Assembly (NCBI GenBank): GCA_016199985.1
Contig: JACQFQ010000061.1
Location: 93,008 to 157,007, forward strand
Length of the DNA: 64,000 nucleotides
Direction: 5' to 3'
From: Verrucomicrobiota bacterium
GTDB lineage: Bacteria; Verrucomicrobiota; Verrucomicrobiia; Limisphaerales; UBA11320
Part shown: positions 7,829 to 15,648 of the stretch, piece by piece
Position numbering within the stretch: the stretch's first letter is position 1
How the letters are laid out: each line of letters opens with the position of its first letter
Translations under genes and position numbers: made by a program
The notes under the pieces: generated by a model
The model's database searches: none
Seen by the model: the letters and a program-made list of their open reading frames with translations, nothing else
What the model was told of the DNA's origin: nothing

Positions 7829-8544
7829 GCGATTTGGGCGGATTTCGAGGCTGGCCGCTGTGGCGTCAGGGGATTGCCCTGATCCGCCGACCCTACCGCA
7901 GGGCGCATCGGCAATTCCGCGGCCTCCCTCCCAAGCCGATCCGCACCGTCATGGATATCGGGGCCCACAAGGGCGAGTTCACCGATCTCGCTCTCGACTA
8001 TTTTCAACCCGCGAAAGTGTGGATGGTGGAGGCGATTCCAGATCTTGCGGCGAATCTTTCCAGCCGGTACTCGAATCGGCCCCAGTGCGCCGTCATTCAT
8101 GCCGCCATCACGGCGCAAAGCGGCGACGTGACCTTCCGCGTGAACTCGCACCTGGCCTCAAGCTCCCTGCTTCCGGTGGCGCCCGCGGCCGCGGAATGTG
8201 TTGGGAAAAAGTTTGAAGAGGAGAGAAGAATCACTGTGCCTGGCCTGAGTCTGGACGACCTTTTCACTGAGCGGCGGATCGACTCGATGGATCTGATGAA
8301 GGTGGATATCCAGGGCGCCGAGAGGTTCTTGATTCAGGGCGGACAGCAGGCGCTGCGTCGCGTCTCGATCCTCTCCATGGAGGTGCTTTTTGAGCGGCTC
8401 TACGAAGGCTGTGCTTTGTTCGGCGAGTTGCACGCCGCGCTGATTCCCCTGGGATTCCACCTCTTTGGATTCCACGGATGGCGACGCGGTCCCGGAGGCT
8501 TTCTTCTCTACGCCGACGCGATCTTCACGCGTCGGTCTCCGTAA
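7825..8544 (+). CDS. FkbM family methyltransferase
   Basis: A 239-residue FkbM-type methyltransferase. TVMDIGAHKGEFTDLALDYF is motif I, followed by VWMVEAIPDLAANL. A later conserved stretch is LDDLFTERRIDSMDLMKVDIQGAE, the FkbM signature carrying the DIQGAE motif, then ILSMEVLFERLYEG. FkbM enzymes O-methylate sugars and other hydroxyls and are common in polysaccharide clusters. The ATG at 7825 overlaps the stop of the preceding gene (ATGA), fixing the start; the track's extra 20 residues are out-of-frame spill. Last gene of the operon; a convergent gene ends 31 bases downstream. Confidence 0.88.
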   Translation: MSDLGGFRGWPLWRQGIALIRRPYRRAHRQFRGLPPKPIRTVMDIGAHKGEFTDLALDYFQPAKVWMVEAIPDLAANLSSRYSNRPQCAVIHAAITAQSGDVTFRVNSHLASSSLLPVAPAAAECVGKKFEEERRITVPGLSLDDLFTERRIDSMDLMKVDIQGAERFLIQGGQQALRRVSILSMEVLFERLYEGCALFGELHAALIPLGFHLFGFHGWRRGPGGFLLYADAIFTRRSP

Positions 8545-8575
8545 TCGTAATCGGAGCAAGGCGCACGATTCGTCT

Positions 8576-9298
8576 TCATTTTCCTGAAAGCCCTTCTTTT
8601 TTCATGTCGACGGCCTTTTGCACCTGCGTTTGAAGAACCGCCGCGACGGCCGCAACGACGCTTGAAGCAAGCGTGCCTATCAATCCCAGCATCTTGGGAC
8701 CCGCCGCGTCCTCTCCTGTTCCAGCGGAGAGAAACATGACCCACAAGATTCCTGCCACCATCAGGAAACCGATGGCGAGGGCAGAGTGCTTAATATATCG
8801 CAAAGCCCTGACCGATAAATCCGAGAAAGCCTTGTTCCCGTCGATGTGGCTGAGCAATCGGAACGCCTGATACAGCGCGAAAACGAATAGAGCGGCCTGG
8901 ATGTACGCGCCGACCAAGAAGAGATAGATCTGCCAGGCGGTGTCGGGTGTCTTGGCTGCTTCCTGAGCGATCATTCGCGGCAGCGGAAAAGCGCACACCG
9001 CCAGCGCGGCGATGACGATCAGAGAAATGACCAGCCTTAAGAACAATGTTGAGATTCGATTCATAATGCGTCTCATCGCGACGGTTGCGTTCTCCCGGAT
9101 AATGGCCGCCGACGTTTCGACGAACACCCAGAGAGCCAAACTGAACAGTCCTCTTCCCGCCTTGACGCGCTCGCGGCACAGGTCGTTGAAGGTTTGATCC
9201 ATTCCTTCGCCAAAACGCTCGCGGTAAGCCTTCGGGTACAGACGGAGCAGTTTTGAGTACCAGTTCCGATACAGCCGTGTGCGAGGTTCAGTGGCCAT
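8576..9298 (-). CDS. Permease-prefix / DUF2975 membrane protein
   Basis: A 240-residue inner-membrane protein. Residues 1-70 (LYRNWYSKLLRLYPKAYRERFGEGMDQTF) match the short permease-prefix seen at the N-terminus of acidobacterial/verrucomicrobial MacB-type permeases and PadR-linked proteins. The rest has four hydrophobic segments (LVISLIVIAALAVCAF, IYLFLVGAYIQAALFVFALYQAF, HSALAIGFLMVAGILWVMF, MLGLIGTLASSVVAAVAAVL), the DUF2975 layout. Start at 9298 is the ATG 13 bases after the PadR stop; the track's extra 48 residues overlap padR. With PadR it forms a small stress-responsive module by family analogy. Molecular function unknown. Confidence 0.8.
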   Translation of the reverse strand: MATEPRTRLYRNWYSKLLRLYPKAYRERFGEGMDQTFNDLCRERVKAGRGLFSLALWVFVETSAAIIRENATVAMRRIMNRISTLFLRLVISLIVIAALAVCAFPLPRMIAQEAAKTPDTAWQIYLFLVGAYIQAALFVFALYQAFRLLSHIDGNKAFSDLSVRALRYIKHSALAIGFLMVAGILWVMFLSAGTGEDAAGPKMLGLIGTLASSVVAAVAAVLQTQVQKAVDMKKEGLSGK

Positions 9299-9311
9299 AG
9301 GCGAAGGAGTT

Positions 9312-9650
9312 CTACGCAAGTCGCCTCCTCCTGGCGACCGCCACGACCTCGCGATATCGCTCCAATTCCGCCGCAAGCGCCGATTGTCCCAGTCCCGTGA
9401 TCCTGTAGTACACTCGGCGCTTATCGTCCATTTCGGAATCAACCTTCTTGTCGCTCTCTCGCACCAAACCCGCCTCCATCATCCGGCCGAGCGACCCATA
9501 GAGCGTTCCAGGTCCCATCTTCACTTTGCCTTGGGAATCCCTCTCCACTTCTTTCATGATTCCGTAGCCATGCCGCTCTTGTGTGGAGAGAGCGATCAAG
9601 ATGTGAAGCACCGCCGGAGTTAGCGGCGAGTCGCTGGTATTCGCAGTCAC
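9312..9650 (-). CDS. PadR family transcriptional regulator
   Basis: A 112-residue winged-helix repressor. LHILIALSTQERHGYGIMKEVE is the PadR helix-turn region, KMGPGTLYGSLGRMMEAGLV the recognition helix and wing, and RRVYYRITGLGQSALAAELERY the C-terminal end with a short helix. It starts at a GTG. The downstream gene, 13 bases away, encodes a membrane protein with a permease prefix, so the repressor very likely controls that gene and itself. A small inverted repeat sits 14 bases upstream. The inducer is unknown. Confidence 0.9.
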   Translation of the reverse strand: MTANTSDSPLTPAVLHILIALSTQERHGYGIMKEVERDSQGKVKMGPGTLYGSLGRMMEAGLVRESDKKVDSEMDDKRRVYYRITGLGQSALAAELERYREVVAVARRRRLA

Positions 9651-9663
9651 TTGTTGAGAATAT

Positions 9664-9676
9664 ATCCGTAGCGGAT
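9664..9676 (-). promoter_or_regulatory. Candidate PadR operator
   Basis: ATCCG-TAG-CGGAT is an exact 5-bp inverted repeat with a 3-base spacer inside an AT-rich stretch, immediately upstream of the padR GTG. It is flanked by ACAT/ATAT, as in many PadR sites. Autoregulation is common in this family; the assignment is inference from position. Confidence 0.4.
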
Positions 9677-9740
9677 GTATGTCAATCCTTACCGCAAGCT
9701 TGGGCTTTCATTCTTTTCGGGGAGAGTTATGTTCCTGAGG

Positions 9741-9808
9741 TGATCACCCGACTCCAACCCGAGCCCTCAAGCTTGTTTTCGTAACCATGATCACCCCAAT
9801 CCCAACCT
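9741..9808. repeat. Imperfect 20-bp direct repeat with GGTGATCACC palindrome
   Basis: TGATCACCCGACTCCAACCC (from 9741) and TGATCACCCCAATCCCAACC (from 9788) are near copies 47 bases apart. The first copy lies within the exact palindrome GGTGATCACC (9739-9748). They stand just upstream of the beta-helix protein remnant and may be the old promoter region of that gene, or a boundary scar of the degenerate segment. Confidence 0.45.
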
Positions 9809-9824
9809 TCTTCCCAGGATCCCC

Positions 9825-10235
9825 ATGTCGCTGATGGATGCATTGTTGTTGGATGAGTACCGTGAGCCGAAACCGCTGTGGGTGAATCAACGGGCGGATG
9901 GATCGAAAGGGTCGGCCGCAATCAATGATCCTGCGCAGGGAGGGGTGAAGGCGCTTCCAGACAGCATTTTTGGTCACACCAATGGCATTCCCACGAAGCT
10001 AGACGGCCTTGCCTACCTTTGCCCTGCAGTTCGGATGACGGGGCTGAATGGAGGCATCATCCAATCGAACCTGATCGATCTTGAGTCCCCATTCCCTCTT
10101 CAGTACCTCCGGACCATCCCGGCGCCACCGAGTAACCCAAGCGATATGGCAAACAAACACATCCATGTCTGGAAGGCTTTTGAGGGGCGGCGATTTTCCG
10201 AGCGTGGGGCAAGCTCCGGATCGCCTGTTCGATGA
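9825..10235 (+). pseudogene. Remnant of a secreted beta-helix protein gene
   Basis: The frame starts MSLMDALLLDEYREPKPLWV and continues NQRADGSKGSAAINDPAQGG. This resembles the N-terminus of large Verrucomicrobia right-handed beta-helix proteins as I recall them (a short MSLMDALLLD lead followed by R-x-DG-x-x-GSG-x-x-x-DP). After about 45 residues the likeness fades. Short pieces such as QSNLIDLESPF, and in another frame near 10460 EGNVIDLVYDGL, could be beta-helix rungs. No full-length protein of the expected size is possible here. I read it as decayed. It could instead be a short orphan ORF; no search was available to decide. Confidence 0.4.
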
Positions 10236-10502
10236 ATTGGCGACCCGTATTGAGGACTCACTTGTTTTGTAATATGAGACTTTTTGTCTGGTGTTTTATG
10301 AGAACTTTATTGATATCGGTTTTGCTACGCATTGTTTCTCATCGGAGCCGCATTCGTGATCTCTCGCTCTTCCCTGCGACGAAGGAAAACTCATGTCACT
10401 GGGGATGCGGTGAATGACCTGGGGGTGAATCCAGGTTATCCAAACGCAGAACCTGGGCGTTGAAGGAAACGTGATCGATCTTGTCTACGATGGGTTGAGT
10501 CA

Positions 10503-10936
10503 CCAAATCTCAAACCTGCCGACGGCAAAAAGCCCAACATGGGTCTGACCTCGTGGAAAGGCAGAGTCGTGCGCTAAGCAGATGTGACCGTCGCCAAGAA
10601 TTACCTCAGGGAGACCGAAATCGACGAGTTGAACCGAATCGTAGTGATGTGGCTGGACTACGCCGAGGACCAAGCCCAACGTCGGAAGCAGGTTTTCTTG
10701 CGCGATTGGGAAGCCAAGCTGAACGATTTCCTGCGTTTCAACGAGCGTCGCGTGCTGCCCAATGCGGGCACTATCAGCAAGGAAAAGGCCGACGCCCGCG
10801 CCGAGTTGGAATATAAAAATTTGAAGCGACGCGCCGGGCTTACATCGAGGCCGAAGCCGAACGGGAAATCATCGAGGAGTTGGAGGACACCGCCAAACAC
10901 CTTCCACCATCACCCGAGTCTGACGGAGCACCGTGA
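10503..10936 (+). pseudogene. Broken RhuM-family gene, C-terminal part
   Basis: In one frame the sequence reads KKPNMGLTSWKGRVVR, a TAA stop at 10575, then ADVTVAKNYLRETEIDELNR and MWLDYAEDQAQRR, followed by DWEAKLNDFLRFNERRVL. This is the C-terminal core of the RhuM (virulence RhuM, Fic/DOC-neighbour) family. The TAA replaces what is normally a Lys/Arg codon. Near 10830-10838 the frame shifts: the expected tail (AYIEAEAEREIIEELEDTAK) continues in another frame to a stop at 10934. The N-terminal two thirds are missing. Two independent lesions make it a pseudogene. Such genes often lie inside restriction-modification loci, which fits the Res fragment that follows directly. Confidence 0.8.
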
Positions 10937-11001
10937 AACTTCGCTTCGAGCCCAATCTCGATTATCAGCACGCGGCTATCGAATCCGTGTGCGACCTGTT
11001 C
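10933..11001 (+). pseudogene. 5' fragment of a type III restriction endonuclease (Res) gene
   Basis: A GTG start overlapping the RhuM stop by 4 bases (GTGA) opens KLRFEPNLDYQHAAIESVCDLF, which is how type III restriction Res subunits begin, ahead of the helicase motif I region. After 23 residues the reading becomes unrelated and stops at 11028. The start-stop overlap with rhuM is kept, so rhuM and res were once co-transcribed here. Everything after the first 70 bases of a gene usually near 3 kb is gone. The match is short, so I rely on its position next to RhuM as well as on the sequence. Confidence 0.65.
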
Positions 11002-11005
11002 AGTG

Positions 11006-11164
11006 GAGGACCTAGCCCGATGCATTGAGAAGTTGTATCTGTCTCCCGAACTGCGACAGCAGTATCTGCAAGCGGGGCGCGCGTTTGCCGAGACATTGTC
11101 CTGGGATTGTCTCATGCCTCAGTGGTTGAACGTGCTCTCAAAGGTGAGCGAGGTGGATCCGTAA
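11006..11164 (+). pseudogene. 3' fragment of a glycosyltransferase gene
   Basis: The frame EDLARCIEKLYLSPELRQQY, then LQAGRAFAETLSWDCLMPQW and LNVLSKV to a TAA at 11162 looks like the last 50 residues of a GT4-type glycosyltransferase (pattern: I-x-x-L-x-x-D/S-P-E-L-R, AGRAFAETLSWD, then a W). It joins the res fragment within about 5 bases with no start codon of its own. That implies a deletion fused the 5' end of res to the 3' end of an unrelated sugar-transferase gene. Confidence 0.6.
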
Positions 11165-11286
11165 AGGATCGCGGCAAGACCATCTTCGGCTTTGCCGCTT
11201 GATCGTTGGACTTGGGAGCGCGGCACCCGAGGAGAAAGGACTGTCCGTGGCAGCCAATCCTTGGCCCCGGTTCTGAAGACCTGCCG

Positions 11287-13554
11287 CTAAATCGCGGAGA
11301 GCCGTTCTTTGTGGTCGAGGCAGTTTCGGATGGTTTGCGCGAGGGTCTCGGGGAGATACGGCTTCTGCAAAAAGTTCACGCCTTCCCGGAAGTTGAAATC
11401 CGAGGCCACCACATCGACGCTGTACCCGCTTGTGTAGACCACCCGGAGGGTCGGCTTCTCCTCCATCAGCCGTTGCGCGAGCTCCCGCCCCGACGGTCCC
11501 GCGGGCATCATCATGTCGGTGAAGAGCAGATCGATATCATCCTTCCGCGACTCCCAGATTCTGAGCGCCTCGGTTCCGTTCGCGGCCTCGATGACGCGAT
11601 ATCCATAGCTGGCGAGGATCTCCGTCACGAGATCGCGCAAGGAGGCCTCGTCCTCGACGGCCAGGATGGTCTCCTGGCCTCCGAGCGCCTGCGTCGGCTC
11701 CATCAGCGGCTCCTCCGCCCCCGACATGTGCGCGCTCACCGGCAGGTAGATCCGAAACGTGGTTCCCACGTCCAACTCGCTCTGGACCTCCACCCATCCC
11801 TGGTGCTGTGTCACGATGCCATACACGGTGGCGAGTCCGAGGCCGGTGCCCTTGCCGACTTCCTTCGTGGTGAAGAAGGGCTCGAAGATATGGCTCAGGG
11901 TCTCTGGCGACATGCCCGACCCGGTGTCGGCCACGGACAGGCAGAGGTGGAGGCCGCATCCCGCCTCGGGACGCCGGGCCGCGTAGCTTTGGTCGATCTC
12001 CACGGAGGACGTGGTGATCGTGATCGACCCGCCACGAGGCATGGCGTCGCGGGCATTCGCGGTCAGGTTCACGAGGATTTGCTCCATCATGCCGGGGTCC
12101 GCGTTGATGATCGGAAGCTGTCGCGCGCGATCGAACTGCAGCACGATCTGGTCGCCCGCGAGCGCTCGCAGCATTTTTGTGATGTTCTGCACGATGTCGT
12201 TCAGGTTGAGCAGCTGGGGCTGCATGGCCTGCTTGCGGCTGAACATGAGCAGCTGCCGCGTCAGGTTCGCGGCCCGGTCGGCGGCCTGCGAGATCTGTCG
12301 CATCGAGTCGTGGCCCTTGCCGTCGAGCCCCTTCGCCTGCTGGAGCAGCTGGGCGTGGCCCTGGATGATCGTGAGGATGTTGTTGAAGTCGTGCGCGACG
12401 CCCGCGGCGAGCTGGCCGACGGACTCCATCTTTTGCGACTGACGCAGCTGCGCCTCCAGGTTCAGCCGGTCGGTGATGTCCTCGGACCACGAGTACACCA
12501 CCTGATGGGACACAATCGGCGCGAATGACCACGTGATCGTTCTTCGTCCGAGGTTGGTTTCCATCCGGATCTTGCTCTGTCCGGTGGAGAGGCACATTTT
12601 GACGATTGTGGCGATGTTGAGCGGCAGCACTTCCTTGGGGTGATTCTTCGCGAGGGAGCGCGTGAGGGCGACCACCGCGTCGTTGAAATAGATGAGGCCG
12701 CCATCCGCGGCGAAGGCCCAGACCGGCTGCGGATTGAAGCGGGGGAACGCGGCGAGGCGCTCGATTTCAGTCTCCGCGCGCTTGCGTTCGCTGATGTCGC
12801 GCGAGACCAGCAGCGCCCGCTCCGGCTTGCCGCGCGCGTCGAAGATCCAGCTGCCCGTCGTTTCGAAGCTCTGCCATCCCCGCTCCAGCGTTCGCCATCG
12901 CACCTCGACATTGCACCCTTCGCGGAAGAAGAGCGCCTCCTCGAAGGTGCGGCGCAGGAGCTTCACGTCCGCGGGGTGGATCCACTCCTCGTAGCTTTTC
13001 CCGAGCATCGCCTCGGAATTCTGGCCCAGGACGCGCTGATGCGACGGGCTGGCATAAAGAAACTGGTGATCGAGGTCGAGCAGCGCGATCAGGTCGCGGG
13101 TGTGCTCGGTGATCAGGCGATACTGCTCTTCCCGGCAGCGGAACGCCGTCTCCGCGGACAGCTTCTCCGCTTCCACCTTTCGCTTGGAAAGCGTGTTGAG
13201 CACGGCGCGTGGCAGGCGCTTGAGGCTGGCCTTGAGAATGTAGTCCTCCGCGCCGCGCTTCATGCACTCGACCGCCACCTCCTCGGAGTGATGACCCGTC
13301 ACCAGGATCAGGGGAATGTCCTTCCGCTCCTTTTGAAGCAGAGCGAGGGCGTCCATGACGTTGAACTGGGGCAGGGAGTAGTCCGCCAGGATGAGGTCGG
13401 GCTTGAACTGGTGAATCTCTTGGATGAACTGCGCCCGGGTGCAGGCGCGTCGCCCGTCGAACACGATCTTGGCCCGATGGAGCTCGCGTTCGATAAGCTC
13501 CGCGTCGAAATCGACGTCTTCGACAATCAGTATCCGGTCATTCCGTGGCTGCAT
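11287..13554 (-). CDS. Hybrid sensor histidine kinase REC-PAS-PAS-HisKA-HATPase-REC
   Basis: A 755-residue cytoplasmic two-component protein. Residues about 5-125 form a receiver (ILIVEDVDFDAELIE, LILADYSLPQF). Two PAS domains follow (YRLITEHTRDLIALLDLD; then AFPRFNPQPVWAFAADGGLIYFN). The DHp has GQLAAGVAHDFNNILTIIQGHAQLL with the phosphorylatable His. The ATPase has NLTANARDAMPRGG, VADTGSGMS and GKGTGLGLATVYGIV. A C-terminal receiver (LAVEDEASLRDL, LLFTDMMMPAGPSG) ends it. No transmembrane segment is visible, so it senses an internal signal through PAS or is phosphorylated at REC1. Start: the ATG at 13554 gives MQPRNDRILIVED; the track's GTG at 13587 adds eleven residues. No partner gene is adjacent. 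Confidence 0.92.
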   Translation of the reverse strand: MQPRNDRILIVEDVDFDAELIERELHRAKIVFDGRRACTRAQFIQEIHQFKPDLILADYSLPQFNVMDALALLQKERKDIPLILVTGHHSEEVAVECMKRGAEDYILKASLKRLPRAVLNTLSKRKVEAEKLSAETAFRCREEQYRLITEHTRDLIALLDLDHQFLYASPSHQRVLGQNSEAMLGKSYEEWIHPADVKLLRRTFEEALFFREGCNVEVRWRTLERGWQSFETTGSWIFDARGKPERALLVSRDISERKRAETEIERLAAFPRFNPQPVWAFAADGGLIYFNDAVVALTRSLAKNHPKEVLPLNIATIVKMCLSTGQSKIRMETNLGRRTITWSFAPIVSHQVVYSWSEDITDRLNLEAQLRQSQKMESVGQLAAGVAHDFNNILTIIQGHAQLLQQAKGLDGKGHDSMRQISQAADRAANLTRQLLMFSRKQAMQPQLLNLNDIVQNITKMLRALAGDQIVLQFDRARQLPIINADPGMMEQILVNLTANARDAMPRGGSITITTSSVEIDQSYAARRPEAGCGLHLCLSVADTGSGMSPETLSHIFEPFFTTKEVGKGTGLGLATVYGIVTQHQGWVEVQSELDVGTTFRIYLPVSAHMSGAEEPLMEPTQALGGQETILAVEDEASLRDLVTEILASYGYRVIEAANGTEALRIWESRKDDIDLLFTDMMMPAGPSGRELAQRLMEEKPTLRVVYTSGYSVDVVASDFNFREGVNFLQKPYLPETLAQTIRNCLDHKERLSAI

Positions 13555-13861
13555 AGTCTCAGTTAAGGCAAACGCATGGCGCTGCACGAGTCCGACTGAC
13601 GCGACCCTCTGGGCCCAGGACGCACGACGGGGTCTTTACCGGGGCGGATGGTAGGAGAAGCCCTTACGAGTTCAAGCCTTGGTTATCCGGTCCTCGCGCA
13701 AGGCTGTTGACATTCTTGAAACGAACCCGCTTCAGGAAAGAGGGACCTGTTGAAATAGCCGTGGAAGGGGCAACGATCCTTGGGTATTCAGGCCGCCTGC
13801 GGATTCTGTAGCCGGAACTCTACGGCTCTCTGCTCGTCCTGCCTCTGGGCATCGGACGGAT
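13555..13861. other. Intergenic region upstream of the hybrid kinase
   Basis: About 300 bases without a gene. It contains the promoter side of the minus-strand kinase gene. A plus-strand TTGACA at 13707 has no matching -10 element at the usual distance. A weak hairpin (AGCCG near 13812 with CGGCT) is present. I see nothing else. Confidence 0.4.
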
Positions 13862-13976
13862 GAGGTTGCCCGCTAAACACGCTAAGCACGCGAAAGAGGC
13901 GGGACAGAAAACCGGTGGTTCCACATCCTCGATCCATTCCCATTTCGCGTTTTTAGCGTATTTCGCGAGCAACCTC
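13862..13976. repeat. 115-bp MITE-like inverted repeat
   Basis: The left arm (GAGGTTGCCCGCTAAACACG...) and the reverse complement of the right arm (GAGGTTGCTCGCGAAATACG...) agree at 29 of 34 positions, 13862-13895 and 13943-13976. The core of each arm is a CGCTAAA-x-ACGCGAAA type run. Both strands stay open across it, giving the usual spurious peptides (AKHAKHAKE; YAKNAKWEW). Similar short dispersed elements are frequent in intergenic DNA of Verrucomicrobiota and relatives as I recall. It has no transposase. Other, fainter traces of ACGC-type repeats appear at about 49440 and 63810. Confidence 0.75.
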
Positions 13977-14066
13977 CCCGACCCCGATGTTCCGTATTTC
14001 GCGGTGCTGTCGCGTCGACGCCAGTCGAGCGACACCGAGAGGCTGGGAAGCTGACCCGACGCCGCG

Positions 14067-15314
14067 TCAAAACTCGAAGGTCACGTCGGAGAGCCGGCGC
14101 GCGACTTCCGCGAGCACGCGCTGTTCATCCTCCGCGCTTTTCGCGATGAAGGTCACGCTGAACCGCAGATAGCTTCCCGCGTCGTCCCACGGCACCGTGG
14201 AGATGAGCTTCTCGGTGATGAGCCACTGCGACATCTCCTCGGCGTTCTTGAACTCAATGCGCCCGCCTCCGGATTTCGTCGCCGCCTTGGGCGCCTTGAC
14301 GTAGAGGAAGAAGGAGCCAGCGGGCTTGCGGGCGTTGAATCCCGCCTTCTGGAGCGTTGAGACCAGGGCGCTCATGCGACGGCTGTATTTCGCGGCGATC
14401 TTCTCCGTGATCTCCGGATGATCGAAGCAATACGCCGCGGCGTGCTGCACGGCGAGGAACTGTCCGGAGTCGGTGTTGTCCTTCACGTCGCCATACGCCT
14501 TGATGATGAGCCCATTCCCGACCGCGAATCCCACGCGCCATCCGGTCATGTTGAACGTTTTGCTGCAGGAGTGCAGTTCGATGCCGACGTCCTTGGCGCC
14601 CGGCGTGGCGAGGAAGCTGAGGGGCTTGCCTTCGAAGACGAGCGCCGCATAGGCCGCGTCGTGAATGACAATGAGGTTATTGCGCTTCGCGAAGTCGACG
14701 ACCCTTGCGAAAAACTGCGGCGTCGCGCTCGCGCCGGTGGGATTGTTCGGATAGTTCAGAACCAGGACCTTTGACTTCTTGAGGATGTCCACCGGGACGC
14801 TATCGAGGTCGGGAAGAAACTGATTCGCATCCGTGAGGGGAAGGTTGTGCGTCAAGCCGCCGTAATACTTGGAGTGCGTTCCGAACACGGGATAGCCCGG
14901 CGTTGTCATGAGCACGTAGTCGCCGGGGTTGATGAAGGCCGCGGGAAGAATCGACAGCGCCGCTTTGCTTCCGATGGAGTGGAGCACCTCGGTCTCCGCG
15001 TTGATCCCCTTCACGCCGCAGACCCGCTCCATGTACCGCGCCGCGGATTCTTTCAAGCCCGAGTCGCCGTTGTCCGCGTAGCCGCGGTTCTCGGGCTTCA
15101 GCGCCTCCTTGTGCAACTCGGCGACGACCTCGGGGAAAGCCATTTCATCCGGCTCGCCGACGCCCATGTCGATGATCTCCGCGCCTGGGTTGGCGGCGAG
15201 AGCGGCGCGCTTGGCGCGCTTGATCTTCTCGAACTTGTAGATCGCGGTGGATTTTCCGTAGGACTTCCCGCCAATGCGGTCGGCGAACAGGTTTTGAATG
15301 TAAGGATCGGTCAT
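14067..15314 (-). CDS. dapL: LL-diaminopimelate aminotransferase
   Basis: A 415-residue PLP enzyme converting tetrahydrodipicolinate directly to LL-diaminopimelate for lysine and peptidoglycan synthesis. The N-terminus has FEKIKRAKRAA and IIDMGVGEPDEMAFP. NYPNNPTGASA and VIHDAAYAAL are the fold-type I substrate/PLP strands, and SCSKTFNMTGWRVGF places the Schiff-base Lys at residue 252. DapL is characteristic of plants, Chlamydiae, Verrucomicrobia and some others, so it supports the taxonomic placement. Length is typical. The gene stands alone, divergent from macA, with about 330 bases between. Confidence 0.95.
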   Translation of the reverse strand: MTDPYIQNLFADRIGGKSYGKSTAIYKFEKIKRAKRAALAANPGAEIIDMGVGEPDEMAFPEVVAELHKEALKPENRGYADNGDSGLKESAARYMERVCGVKGINAETEVLHSIGSKAALSILPAAFINPGDYVLMTTPGYPVFGTHSKYYGGLTHNLPLTDANQFLPDLDSVPVDILKKSKVLVLNYPNNPTGASATPQFFARVVDFAKRNNLIVIHDAAYAALVFEGKPLSFLATPGAKDVGIELHSCSKTFNMTGWRVGFAVGNGLIIKAYGDVKDNTDSGQFLAVQHAAAYCFDHPEITEKIAAKYSRRMSALVSTLQKAGFNARKPAGSFFLYVKAPKAATKSGGGRIEFKNAEEMSQWLITEKLISTVPWDDAGSYLRFSVTFIAKSAEDEQRVLAEVARRLSDVTFEF

Positions 15315-15648
15315 AAATGGCCGCTTCGCGCGCTCGATGGGTTCATGTGCGCGAGGCCCGGATCGGGGCCGCGAAGCAAAGGCTGGACGCTAACCAAGGG
15401 AGCGGCGCCTGGCAATTTTCCTTTTCACCATTGAAACCTTTCCCCGCGCCGACTATCTAATGAGCCTTCGAATCCACAGCAAGGCCTCAGACTCTGGACA
15501 GCAGGCCCATTGGTGGATTCCGCGCACGATCGAATCCGCCTCCTCTCGCGGCCCTCCGCCGGGGGGAATCGGCGGCTGGCGAGCGGGCCTCGCGTTGCGG
15601 AAACGGCGCAGTTGTCCAGAATAGCGAACACAACTTTAAGACTCACTT
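15315..15648. other. Divergent intergenic region dapL / macA-like gene
   Basis: 334 bases between divergent starts, so both promoters should lie here. I see no clear sigma-70 pair. Short minus-strand ORFs in it (73 residues) have no recognisable features. The 25 bases before the macA-like ATG are AT-richer than the surroundings (AACACAACTTTAAGACTCACTT). Confidence 0.4.

Noticed and set aside
10081-10417. Short ORFs in the lower-GC stretch of the graveyard
   Set aside because: No recognisable motif and no ribosome site; treated as decayed sequence.
11206-12528. 440-residue plus-strand ORF opposite the hybrid kinase
   Set aside because: Antisense to PAS, DHp and ATPase motifs; composition is typical of shadows.
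13860-14054. ORF MRLPAKHAKHAKE... as a gene
   Set aside because: It is the translation of an inverted-repeat element; the peptide is a product of the repeat, not a protein.
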